37,625 bases of DNA from DATLFP01 sp035540955 (GTDB lineage Bacteria > Actinomycetota > Acidimicrobiia > Acidimicrobiales > CADCSY01), in assembly GCA_035540955.1 (NCBI GenBank), contig DATLFP010000107.1, positions 1 through 37,625 of the forward strand, given 5' to 3'. Below are positions 24,996 to 32,578 of this stretch, piece after piece. Below the pieces are notes generated by a model, which saw nothing but the letters and a program-made list of their open reading frames with translations, was not told the origin of the DNA and searched no databases. Position 1 is the first letter of the stretch; every line of letters starts with the position of its first letter. A program made the position numbers and the translations under genes.

Positions 24996-25301
24996 ATGGA
25001 TCTCCTCCGAGCGCTGCTCGTCGGGGTCGCCGGACGGGGCGAGACCATCACCTACGAGCAGCTCCGGGCCGGGCTCGGCCTCGAGGGGGACCTCGTGCCG
25101 TTCCTGCGGGCGGTGTCCGAGGCCGAGGCCGATGCCGGCCGGGGCCTGCTCAGCGCGGTGGTCGTCCGGGCCGACATCGGGCGACCCGGTCCCGGCTGGT
25201 TCCGGCTCGCCGCCGAGCGTGGCCGCGACGTCGCCGATCGCGAGCGGGCGTGGCACGCCGAGCGCGACCGGCTCCGTCGGGAGCACGCGCCTTCTGCCTG
25301 A
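24996..25301 (+). CDS. Small unknown protein, possible winged-helix fold
   Basis: A 101-residue soluble protein. Residues 10-80 (GRGETITYEQLRAGLGL, FLRAVSEAEADAGRGLLSAVVVRADIGRPGPGWFRLAAERG) resemble a widespread small domain with the pattern YxxL...LxxI...RPLLSAxVVRxDTGxPGxGFF, which I know only from hypothetical proteins; its start looks like a winged helix. A charged C-terminal helix follows. It lies 24 bp after the DUF368 gene and may be co-transcribed. GTG 24975 is an alternative start. No function can be given. Confidence 0.65.
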   Translation: MDLLRALLVGVAGRGETITYEQLRAGLGLEGDLVPFLRAVSEAEADAGRGLLSAVVVRADIGRPGPGWFRLAAERGRDVADRERAWHAERDRLRREHAPSA

Positions 25302-25623
25302 TCCGGCGCGACAGCCGCGCAACGCCGCGCGATCGCCCCTTGACCTCTGGCGAATCGGCGCGAGGATCGAGGAGAGAGAGTCGTCGAACAGCAAGACCGG
25401 AGGTGTCCGGATGTGCTGTGAGCTCGTCGAGCGCTCTCCGCCTCACTGAGTCGGGGAGTGGCACCGTCGCCACATGACCTCGCTCGCCGGCGGTCCGGCC
25501 GTGACCGAGGAACCGCGACGAGGGTCGCGCGATCGCAGGGTCGCCGAGCACTCGCCGGATCCTCCCACTGCTGACGGTACGCATCGCCGGTGGGCGAGGG
25601 GGCGGACAACGAGAACGAGACTG
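25302..25623 (+). other. Intergenic region with possible short transcript
   Basis: No convincing gene longer than a few codons is seen here on either strand; longer open frames are Arg/Ser-rich and out of character. On the plus strand TTGACC (25340-25345) and GAGGAT (25362-25367) with a 16-nt spacer resemble a promoter. Downstream is a very good Shine-Dalgarno and a 12-codon open frame, and the region ends at the hairpin 25624-25654. A small RNA or leader-type transcript is possible, but no plus-strand gene follows. Confidence 0.35.
25411..25449 (+). CDS. Possible 12-residue peptide MCCELVERSPPH
   Basis: ATG 25411 is preceded by GGAGGT (25399-25404) at 6-nt spacing, the ideal for high-GC actinobacteria, and the frame closes with TGA at 25449. 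The Cys-Cys pair at codons 2-3 recalls cysteine-sensing upstream peptides of actinobacteria, but no plus-strand cysteine or sulfur gene lies downstream. It could be translated, or the motif could be chance. Confidence 0.3.
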   Translation: MCCELVERSPPH

Positions 25624-25654
25624 CGCTGGCGGGGTCTGGAGGGCCCCGCCAGCG
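25624..25654 (-). terminator. Terminator hairpin after trkA
   Basis: CGCTGGCGGGG (25624-25634) and CCCCGCCAGCG (25644-25654) form a perfect 11-bp stem with a 9-nt loop. It starts 5 nt after the trkA stop on the minus strand and is followed there by CAGTCTCGTTCTCGTTGTCC, unusually T-rich for this DNA. It could also stop plus-strand transcripts from the 25340 region. Confidence 0.75.
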
Positions 25655-25659
25655 GCGCG

Positions 25660-26343
25660 TCAGTCGAGGGCCGCGAACGCCTCGGCGTCGTCGGTCTCGC
25701 CGGCCACCACGATCAGGTCGCCCGGGCCGAGGACGGTGTCGGGCGTGGCGTAGGTGAACCGGCCCCCGACGGGCTTCACGCAGACGACGGTGACGCCGTA
25801 CTTCGCGCGCACACCGATCTCCCCGAGGGTCCGGCCCGTCATCGACTCGGGCGCCGTCGCCTCCACCAACGCGAAACCGGCGTCGAGCGGGAGGAAGTCG
25901 AGCATCCGCCCGGCGACGAGGTGGGCGACCCGCTCGCCCATCTGCGCCTCGGGGAACACCACGTGGTGCGCGCCGACGAGCTCGAGGATGCGGGCGTGCT
26001 GCTCGGTCATGGCCTTCGCCCAGATGTCGCCGATGCCGAGGTCGACGAGGGCGGCCGTGGTGAGGATCGACGACTCCATGGCGCCGCCGATGGCGACCAC
26101 GGCGCGATCGAAGTCGGCCGCCCCGAGCTGCTCGAGGGCGCGGACGTCGGTGGTGTCGGCCTCGGCGACGTGGGTGAGCTCGTCGCGGAGGTCGGCGACC
26201 CGGTCGGGCCGGGCGTCCACGCCCAGCACCTCGCTGCCCAGGGTCTCCAGCGTCCGGGCCATCGACGTGCCGAAGCGGCCCAGCCCGATCACGATCACCG
26301 AGCCGGGCGAGCTGCGAGATCGACGCCTTCGTCGTTCAGCCAA
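25660..26343 (-). CDS. TrkA/KtrA-type potassium channel regulatory subunit
   Basis: A 227-residue cytosolic gating subunit. A basic N-terminal tail precedes an RCK-N Rossmann domain (VIVIGLGRFGTSMARTLETLGSEVLGVDARP, with the Asp at the end of the second strand that favours NAD or ADP/ATP binding). An RCK-C domain follows from about residue 140 (MTGRTLGEIGVRAKYGVTVVCVKPVGG, then LGPGDLIVVAGE). Single-RCK length is of the KtrA type. Its ATG lies 8 bp inside the 3' end of trkH, so the two are translationally coupled and form one potassium uptake system. Confidence 0.93.
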   Translation of the reverse strand: MAERRRRRSRSSPGSVIVIGLGRFGTSMARTLETLGSEVLGVDARPDRVADLRDELTHVAEADTTDVRALEQLGAADFDRAVVAIGGAMESSILTTAALVDLGIGDIWAKAMTEQHARILELVGAHHVVFPEAQMGERVAHLVAGRMLDFLPLDAGFALVEATAPESMTGRTLGEIGVRAKYGVTVVCVKPVGGRFTYATPDTVLGPGDLIVVAGETDDAEAFAALD

Positions 26344-27694
26344 TGAGAGGACGCTCCTCCGGGAGTCGGAACCGGCGATCGCGCGAGCGCAACGCCAGCG
26401 CCGTGCCGACGGTCAGGGGGCCAACCCGCCCCGCGAACATGATGAGCACCAGCATGACCTGCCCGGCCGTCGTGACGCCGGCAGTGATGCCGGTCGAGAG
26501 GCCGACGGTGCCGAAGGCGCTGGTCACCTCGAACAGGATGGGCCCGATCCCGAGGCCGGACACCTCGGTGATGAACAGCGTGGCGCCGAAGACCACCCCC
26601 ACGCCGATGAGCGCGATGGCGAGGGCCTGCCGCTGGGCCACCCCCGGGATCCGGCGGGCGAACAGGGTCACGTCCTTGTCGCCGCGGAGCTCGGAGAGGA
26701 TCACGAAGCCGAGCATGGCGAAGGTCGTCACCTTGATGCCGCCGGCGGTCGACGCAGGGGCGGCACCGATGAACATGAGGGCCGACGTGACCAGCCACGT
26801 CGCCTCCCGCATGCCGCCCACGTCGAGGGTGTTGAAGCCGGCGGTGCGCGACGTGACGCTCTGGAAGAGCCCCGAGAGCAGGCTCTCAGGGATCGACAGC
26901 GGCCCCATCGTCGCGGCGTTGGTCCACTCGAACGCGCAGACGAGGATCCAGCCGGCGAGGAGGAGCCCGGCCGAGGTGGTCAGCACGAGCTTCGTGTGCA
27001 GCGTCCACCGGCTCCAGTGCAATCGGTCGCGGAAGAGCTCGCCGAGCACCGGGACCCCGAGGCCGCCGAGGACGATGGCGACCATCACCGTGACGTTCAC
27101 GACCGGGTCGGAGACGAAGCGGACCAGGGAGTCCGACCACAGCGCGAACCCGGCGTTGTTGAACGACGACACGGCGTGGAACACGCCGAGCCACAGGGCG
27201 TCGAGGAAGGACTCGTCGTACCGGGTCGTGAACCACGTGGTGAGGACGATCGCCACGATCGCCTCGACCGCCGCCGTGATGATGAGCACGGCCCGCACGA
27301 CGCTGCGGACCTCGCCCAGGGTGAGGACGCCGACCTCCTGCTGCGCCACGAGGCGCTGGCGGAGGCCGACCCGGCCCGAGATCCCCACCAGCACGAGCGA
27401 GGCGAGGGTCATGATCCCGATCCCGCCCAGCTGGATGAGGAACAGGATCACGCCGGTGCCGAACGCCGACCAGTGCGACGGCGTGTCGACGACGGCGAGC
27501 CCCGTGACCGTCACCGCCGACGTCGCCGTGAAGGCGGCCTGGCCGAAGCTGCTCCCGCCGGGGCCTTCGGCGGCCAGCGGCACCATGAGCAGGAGCGTTC
27601 CGGCGGCGATGGTGCCGGCGAACGCGCCGGTGATCAGGCGGGCCGGGTGCTGGAAGAGGGACCGTCGGTGCGGCGCGTGGACCGGGACCGCCAC
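26336..27694 (-). CDS. TrkH/KtrB-family potassium uptake pore
   Basis: A 452-residue membrane pore with four pore-loop repeats whose filter regions are recognisable: TSAVTVTGLAV, SSFNNAGFALW, SRTAGFNTLDVGG and GTVGLSTGI. Around ten hydrophobic helices are present. It starts at GTG 27694 and overlaps the trkA gene by 8 bp. Together with TrkA it imports K+, probably driven by membrane potential or Na+. A 222-bp leader without a gene separates it from the upstream SDR and contains an 11-bp inverted repeat, so it probably has its own promoter. Confidence 0.93.
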   Translation of the reverse strand: MAVPVHAPHRRSLFQHPARLITGAFAGTIAAGTLLLMVPLAAEGPGGSSFGQAAFTATSAVTVTGLAVVDTPSHWSAFGTGVILFLIQLGGIGIMTLASLVLVGISGRVGLRQRLVAQQEVGVLTLGEVRSVVRAVLIITAAVEAIVAIVLTTWFTTRYDESFLDALWLGVFHAVSSFNNAGFALWSDSLVRFVSDPVVNVTVMVAIVLGGLGVPVLGELFRDRLHWSRWTLHTKLVLTTSAGLLLAGWILVCAFEWTNAATMGPLSIPESLLSGLFQSVTSRTAGFNTLDVGGMREATWLVTSALMFIGAAPASTAGGIKVTTFAMLGFVILSELRGDKDVTLFARRIPGVAQRQALAIALIGVGVVFGATLFITEVSGLGIGPILFEVTSAFGTVGLSTGITAGVTTAGQVMLVLIMFAGRVGPLTVGTALALRSRDRRFRLPEERPLIG

Positions 27695-27768
27695 GCCGTC
27701 AACCTCTCACATCGGCGCTCTCCCGGCGCGCATGGCCGGACGATCGGGGAGCGGCCACCCGGCGGCAG

Positions 27769-27817
27769 GCACCGGCGGCTCAGCTTGCTGGAGAACGGGC
27801 GCTGTCGCCGCCGGTGC
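27769..27817. repeat. Inverted repeat in the trkH leader / SDR trailer
   Basis: GCACCGGCGGC (27769-27779) and GCCGCCGGTGC (27807-27817) are exact complements with a 27-nt loop. On the minus strand the element lies 100 nt after the SDR stop and 75 nt before the trkH start. It could be a terminator with a long loop or part of a structured leader. Confidence 0.45.
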
Positions 27818-27916
27818 GCCGCTGGGACAAAGGGTTCCGTCCCGCGGTCACCGGGGCGTACAGCGTCGGTAACGAGCCGGTCACGGCCAGGGCCGGGCCG
27901 GCGGGCGGTCCGGGCG

Positions 27917-28675
27917 CTACCGGGCGACGAACCCGCCGTCGACCGCGATGGCCTGCCCGGTGACGAAGCTGGCGCCATCCGACGCCAGCCAGACGACGGC
28001 GTCGGCGACCTCCTCGGGCGTGCCGAGCCGGCCGACCGGCTCCATGCCGACCATCGCCTCGCGCGCCTCCTCCGAGCCGCCGACGAACCGGTCGACCATC
28101 TCGGTGTCGATCACGCCGGGGCACACGGCGTTGACCCGGATCCCCTGCTCCGCGTACTCGAGCGCCGCCGTCTTGGTGAGCCCGACCACACCGTGCTTGG
28201 AGGCGACGTAGGCCGGGATGCCGGTGAAGCCGACCAGGCCGGCCACCGAGGCGCAGTTGATGATCGACCCGCCGCCCCGCTCGAGCATCTTGGGGAGCTC
28301 GTGGCGCATGCACGACCACACCCCGGTCAGGTTCACCGCCAGCGTCCGCTGCCAGTTCTCGACCGAGCAGTCGGCCGTCGGTGCCGGCGACCCCTCGATG
28401 CCGGCGTTGTTGTACGCGATGTCGAGCCCGCCGAACTCCTCGACCGTTCGGTCCACCAGCGCTGCCACCTGGGCGTCGTCGCTCACGTCGGCGCGAACGA
28501 ACATCGCTCGGAAGCCCTTGGCCGTGATCTCGGCGGCGACCGCCTCACCTCGCACCTCGTCGATGTCGGAGACGACCACCGCCGCGCCCTCCGCGGCCAG
28601 CGCCAACGCTGCCGCCCGGCCGATCCCGGTGCTCGCACCCGTCACGATTGCGACCTTGCCTGTCAGATCCCTCAC
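27917..28675 (-). CDS. Short-chain dehydrogenase/reductase
   Basis: A 252-residue classical SDR: cofactor loop TGASTGIG, NNAG motif in YNNAGIEG, catalytic Ser in NCASVAG, YVASKHG for the Tyr-Lys pair and the C-terminal FVTGQAIAVDGGF. It oxidises or reduces an alcohol/ketone with NAD(P); the substrate is not evident. GTG 28675 is chosen because AAGGAG lies 7 nt upstream on the minus strand. It follows the cysteine-desulfurase-like gene by 65 bp in the same direction and may be at the tail of the sulfur operon or separate. Confidence 0.88.
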   Translation of the reverse strand: MRDLTGKVAIVTGASTGIGRAAALALAAEGAAVVVSDIDEVRGEAVAAEITAKGFRAMFVRADVSDDAQVAALVDRTVEEFGGLDIAYNNAGIEGSPAPTADCSVENWQRTLAVNLTGVWSCMRHELPKMLERGGGSIINCASVAGLVGFTGIPAYVASKHGVVGLTKTAALEYAEQGIRVNAVCPGVIDTEMVDRFVGGSEEAREAMVGMEPVGRLGTPEEVADAVVWLASDGASFVTGQAIAVDGGFVAR

Positions 28676-28740
28676 GGCGCGCTCCTTCACTCGTCTCCCC
28701 GATCGTCCCCCTCCGCCCCGACGCCGGCCAGGGCCGTTGG

Positions 28741-30120
28741 TCACCCGCGGGCGCAGGACGCGCCGACGGCGCGGTCCTCGGCGGTCCAGCCGGGCGCGTC
28801 GCCCTCGGGCCAGAAGTCGCCGGTGCCGGCGTCCTGCCGGTAGGCGACGGGCGCCGGCCGGCCCGACGCGATGTCGGCGACGGCGGCGAGGAGGCGGTCG
28901 ATGTCGGCCACCGACGTCGACAGGCCGGCGCTGGCCCGCACCGCGCCCGGCACCGCCCGCCGATCGCCCCGCAGCACCGCCTCGCGGTAGGCCGCCACCT
29001 CGGTCTCGGAGAGCCCGAGCAGGCGCAGCAGGTACGGGTGGGCGCAGAAGCAGCCGTGGCGGACCCCGATGCCGTGCTCGGCGCTCAGCCGGGCGGCCAC
29101 CAGCGCGTGGTGGACGCCGTCGACGACGAACGTGGCCAGCGGCAGCGTCGGCACCTCGAGTCCGGGGCCGAGGAGGCGCACGCCGGGGATGCCGGCGAGC
29201 CCGCGCCGGAGGTGACCGGCGAGCAGGTCGTCGTGGGCGGTGATGGCGTCCCAGCCGATGCGCTGCAGCTCGCCGATGGCGGCGTCGAGGGCGACGGCCC
29301 CGAGCACGTTCGGCGAGCCCGCCTCCTCCCGCTCGGGCGGATCGGTCCAGGCCACCTCGTCGAGGTCGACGAGGTCGACCGCGCCGCCCCCGGCGAGGAA
29401 CGGATCGCCCTCGGCGAAGGTGGCCCGGGGCCCGGCGAGGACACCGGCGCCGAACGGTGCGTACATCTTGTGCCCGCTCCACGCCACGAAGTCGGCGGCG
29501 ACCGGCAGCGGGCGGTGGGGCGCCAGCTGGGCGCCGTCGACGAGCACCGGCACGCCCCGCTCGTGGGCGGCGGCGATGATCTCGTCGATCGGTGGCATCC
29601 AGCCGGTCACGTTCGAGGCGCCGGTGATGGCCAGCAGCCGCGGCGCCGGGCCCCCATCGAGCGCGTCGACGACGTCGGCGGTCGTGAACGTGCCATCGGG
29701 GCCGCACTCCACGAAGCGGCGTCCGCAGAGCCGGGCCCAGGGCAGCAGGTTGGCGTGGTGCTCGACCACCGTGGTCACCACTGCGTCGTCGGGCGCGAGC
29801 TGCAACCGGTAGGCGAGGTGGTTGATGGCTTCGGTGGTGTTGCGGCAGATGATCGCGATGTCGTCGTCGCCCCGGCGGGCGAAGGCATGGGCCGACTCGC
29901 GCGCCAGCTCGTAGGAGGCGGTGGCGCGTCGCGACTTGAAGCCGGCGCCGCGGTGGACGCTCGAGTACCAGGGCAGGAACGCTCTGACCCGTTCGGCGAC
30001 GGCGACGAGCGCGCCGGTCGAGGCGGCGGCGTCGAGGTTCAGGTAGGTCCGCTCCGTCCCGTCGACGCACGGCACCGGGGTGTCGTCGCCGACGAGCGCG
30101 ATCGGCTGCGGTGTGCTCAT
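28741..30120 (-). CDS. Class V aminotransferase, cysteine-desulfurase-like
   Basis: A 459-residue PLP enzyme of the SufS/CsdA-like group. The Schiff-base Lys is K218 (VAWSGHKMYAPFGAGVL), preceded by DGAQLAPH; STVEHHANLLPW-type residues appear as VVEHHANLLPW. A candidate catalytic Cys is C357 or C359 in RHGCFCAHPYL. Such enzymes move sulfur from cysteine to an enzyme persulfide. ATG 30120 overlaps the TGA of the CstR-type repressor (ATGA), so it belongs to the persulfide operon. That link suggests a role in persulfide or cysteine sulfur handling rather than housekeeping Fe-S assembly, since no SufB/C/D/U gene is here. Confidence 0.85.
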   Translation of the reverse strand: MSTPQPIALVGDDTPVPCVDGTERTYLNLDAAASTGALVAVAERVRAFLPWYSSVHRGAGFKSRRATASYELARESAHAFARRGDDDIAIICRNTTEAINHLAYRLQLAPDDAVVTTVVEHHANLLPWARLCGRRFVECGPDGTFTTADVVDALDGGPAPRLLAITGASNVTGWMPPIDEIIAAAHERGVPVLVDGAQLAPHRPLPVAADFVAWSGHKMYAPFGAGVLAGPRATFAEGDPFLAGGGAVDLVDLDEVAWTDPPEREEAGSPNVLGAVALDAAIGELQRIGWDAITAHDDLLAGHLRRGLAGIPGVRLLGPGLEVPTLPLATFVVDGVHHALVAARLSAEHGIGVRHGCFCAHPYLLRLLGLSETEVAAYREAVLRGDRRAVPGAVRASAGLSTSVADIDRLLAAVADIASGRPAPVAYRQDAGTGDFWPEGDAPGWTAEDRAVGASCARG

Positions 30121-30386
30121 GCGAGCTTCATAAACATCTTCTCGACCGCCTCGATCGGGTAGCCGCTGGCCTCCGCCTCGTCGGGGTGGGTGAGGCAGAA
30201 CGACAGGCCGGCGGCGACGAGCTTGAAGCCGGCCTGCTCGAGGGCGCGGCTGGCGGCGCTGATCTGGGTCACCACGTCGCGGCACTCGCGGCCGTCGTCG
30301 AGCATCCGCTCGATCCCGGCCAGCTGCCCGCTCACACGGTGCAGCCGCCGGCGCACGTCCTCGATCACCTCGTCGGGCAGTTCCAT
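30117..30386 (-). CDS. cstR: CsoR/CstR-family repressor, persulfide-sensor type
   Basis: An 89-residue all-helical repressor of the CsoR family (VRRRLHRVSGQLAGIERMLDDG). The two conserved thiols are C35 and C64, 29 residues apart as in CsoR and CstR. The His that completes the copper site in CsoR (four residues before the second Cys) is G60 here, so copper sensing is unlikely. The Cys pair without His is what CstR uses to sense persulfides and polysulfides by disulfide or trisulfide formation. The operon partners (persulfide dioxygenase and TauE) support this. The matching operator is at 32602-32617, probably making the operon autoregulated. Confidence 0.88.
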   Translation of the reverse strand: MELPDEVIEDVRRRLHRVSGQLAGIERMLDDGRECRDVVTQISAASRALEQAGFKLVAAGLSFCLTHPDEAEASGYPIEAVEKMFMKLA

Positions 30387-30397
30387 CGGTGGTCCTC

Positions 30398-31213
30398 TCA
30401 GATCAGACTGCTCCCGGCACGGACAGCGGTGTAGACGGCGATGACGACGAGCAGCGCGGCGAAGCCTCGCAGCATCTTGGAGGCGTCGAGACGATCGGCG
30501 GCCCGGCTCCCGGCGATGACGCCGATGATGGCGGCAACCGCGAAGGGGACGGTGACGGCCCAGTCGATGCTGGTGGTGGCCATCCGGGCGGCGAGCGCGA
30601 CCGAGCTGTTGATGATGATCACGAGCAGCGAGGTGCCGATGGCCTGGGGCATCGAGAGGCGGAGCGCGAGGGTGAGGGCGGGGACGATCACGAACCCGCC
30701 GCCGACGCCGAAGAGCCCGGTCATGAACCCGACCACCGAGCCGGCCACGACCACGAGGGCGATGCGCCCGGCGTCGACGCGCGTCCGAGTGAGCGTGGTG
30801 CCGTTCACCGGCACACGCCGCACGAGCTCGCGCCGCTCGCCGACCCGGGTGCAGCTGGGGCAACCCACGAGCATCCGCCAGGCGGCGAGTGCGACGAGAC
30901 CGGCGAAGGCGAGGAGCAGGACGTCGGGATCGATGCGGCGGTTCACGGCCGAGCCGGCGATCGAGCCGCCCACGCCCGTGAACCCGAACGCCAGCCCGGT
31001 TCCCACCAGGACCCGGCCGGCCCGCCAGTGGGCGCCCATCCCGACGACGGCGGCCGCCGCCACGAGGACGAGGCTCGACGCGGTCGCGGCGCGCGGGTCC
31101 TGGCCGGCCACGTACACGAGGACGGGGACGGCCACGATCGAGCCACCGCCACCGAGGGCGCCGAGGAGCCAGCCGACGACGAACCCCAGCGGCGACGCCA
31201 GCAGGCCGCGCAC
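30398..31213 (-). CDS. TauE/SafE-family membrane transporter
   Basis: A 271-residue protein with two homologous halves of about four helices each: GFVVGWLLGALGGGGSIVAVPVLVY and GFMTGLFGVGGGFVIVPALTLAL are the paired glycine-rich repeats of the family. A soluble linker holds a CPSC motif (VGCPSCTRVG) that could carry or sense sulfur. TauE members in cst operons are thought to export sulfite or other sulfur products. GTG 31213 follows the dioxygenase stop by 3 bp, and the CstR-type gene follows after 11 bp. Confidence 0.88.
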   Translation of the reverse strand: MRGLLASPLGFVVGWLLGALGGGGSIVAVPVLVYVAGQDPRAATASSLVLVAAAAVVGMGAHWRAGRVLVGTGLAFGFTGVGGSIAGSAVNRRIDPDVLLLAFAGLVALAAWRMLVGCPSCTRVGERRELVRRVPVNGTTLTRTRVDAGRIALVVVAGSVVGFMTGLFGVGGGFVIVPALTLALRLSMPQAIGTSLLVIIINSSVALAARMATTSIDWAVTVPFAVAAIIGVIAGSRAADRLDASKMLRGFAALLVVIAVYTAVRAGSSLI

Positions 31214-31216
31214 GGC

Positions 31217-32578
31217 TCAGGCCGAGGTCTCGACTGCGGCCCAGGCGGCGTAGCCGCCCAGGAGGTCGGCGACCGGCGAGAACCCCTTGGCTCGGAGCAC
31301 GGACGCCGCGATCGAGGAGCGCACGCCGCTGGCGCAGTACACGACCGTCGGTTCGGAGGGGTCGAGGGTGGCGAGGTCGTCGAGGAGGCGGGGGAGGGGG
31401 ATGCTCACGGCGCCGGCGATCGTCCCGTCCGCCTGCTCGCCCGGGTTCCGCACGTCGACCACCTGGAGCCCGGGCACGTCGGTTCTCCACTGTCCGAGGT
31501 CGGTCGCGGTGAGTCGAGCCGACTGGACCGCCCGCTCGGGGTGCTCGGCGAGGATCCGCTCGATGTCGGCGAGCGCGCCCCGGACGGTGTCGAAGCCGAT
31601 GCGGGCGAGGCGCACCTTGGCCTCGGACTCCCGGCCCGGGTCGGCGACCACGACGATGGGCTCGCCGGCGCGGGCGACGTCGCCGGCGTACTCGGCGAAG
31701 CGGCTGTCGAGGGGCACGTTCACCGATGCCCGAAGGTGGCCCGACGCGAACACCTCGGGGGCGCGGGTGTCGATCACGACCGCGCCCTCGGTGGCGTCGA
31801 GCCCGACCTCGGGCACCGGCTCGTCGTCGTCGAGCAGGTCGTGCTGGCGGCGGTTCGCGTCCGACGCGAACGCGAAGTAGAGCGGCGCCGTGGGCTGGCC
31901 CTCGGTGACGACGGCTACGAACTCGTCCTCGCTCATGCGACGCAGGGCGTAGTTGGTCGCCCGCTGCTCGCCGATGGTCGACTCCGACGCGCTCGACATG
32001 TGCTTGCCACACGCCGAACCGGCGCCGTGGGCCGGGAACACGCGGGTCGCGTCCGGGAGCGTCAGCAGCTTGTCGTGCAGCGATCGGTAGAGGCGGCGGG
32101 CGAGCTCGTCGGCGGTCCAGCCCGTGGAGGCCATGAGGTCGGGCCGCCCGACGTCGCCGATGAAGAGGGCGTCGCCGGTGAGCACGCCCCACGGCTCGAC
32201 CCCGGGATGCTCGAAGAGGACGACCGAGATCGACTCCGGCGTGTGGCCGGGCGTGGCGCGCACCTCGAGCGCGACCTGCCCGAGGGAGATGATCTGACCG
32301 TCGGCCAGCGGGTCGATGGGGAAGTCGGCCTCGGCTCCCTCGCCGTAGGAGATGGCGGCACCGGTGGCGGCGGCGAGCTCGAGGTGACCCGAGAGGAAGT
32401 CGGCGTGGAAGTGGGTCTCGATGACCCGCTCGATCCGCAGACCGTTGGCCTCGGCGTCGGCCAGGTAGCCGGCGATGTCGCGCTGGGGGTCGACGACGAC
32501 GGCGCGCCCGGTGGTCTCGTCACCGATGAGGTAGCTGAACAGCGACAGGCAACCGAGCTGGTACTGACGGAAGTACAT
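31217..32578 (-). CDS. Persulfide dioxygenase-rhodanese (CstB-like)
   Basis: A 453-residue three-domain protein. Residues 1-235 are a metallo-beta-lactamase fold of the ETHE1/persulfide dioxygenase type (THFHADFLSGH); iron ligands by analogy are H56, H112 (PGHTPES) and D136 (GDALF). A first rhodanese domain (about 250-355) lacks a catalytic Cys (VVVADPGRE). The second (about 360-453) has C415 in VYCASGVRSS. MBL-pseudorhodanese-rhodanese is the architecture of staphylococcal CstB, which turns low-molecular-weight persulfides into thiosulfate. It is first in the operon, with the operator/-10 14-40 bp upstream. Its first 59 bp are overlapped by the 3' end of the GNAT frame. Confidence 0.92.
   Translation of the reverse strand: MYFRQYQLGCLSLFSYLIGDETTGRAVVVDPQRDIAGYLADAEANGLRIERVIETHFHADFLSGHLELAAATGAAISYGEGAEADFPIDPLADGQIISLGQVALEVRATPGHTPESISVVLFEHPGVEPWGVLTGDALFIGDVGRPDLMASTGWTADELARRLYRSLHDKLLTLPDATRVFPAHGAGSACGKHMSSASESTIGEQRATNYALRRMSEDEFVAVVTEGQPTAPLYFAFASDANRRQHDLLDDDEPVPEVGLDATEGAVVIDTRAPEVFASGHLRASVNVPLDSRFAEYAGDVARAGEPIVVVADPGRESEAKVRLARIGFDTVRGALADIERILAEHPERAVQSARLTATDLGQWRTDVPGLQVVDVRNPGEQADGTIAGAVSIPLPRLLDDLATLDPSEPTVVYCASGVRSSIAASVLRAKGFSPVADLLGGYAAWAAVETSA

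Noticed and set aside
23910..25394. N-terminal extension of the histidine kinase frame to over 1000 residues
   Set aside because: The extra sequence is Arg/Gly/His-rich and lies antisense to the DUF368 gene and its neighbour; the kinase membrane region begins just after 23909.
25474..26346. Long plus-strand open frame starting after the 12-codon peptide
   Set aside because: Most of it is antisense to trkA, has shadow-type composition, and no domain or Shine-Dalgarno supports it.
28676..30070. Minus-strand open frame continuing upstream of the SDR
   Set aside because: It is an Arg-rich shadow of the class V aminotransferase in another frame; the Shine-Dalgarno AAGGAG fixes the SDR start at 28675.
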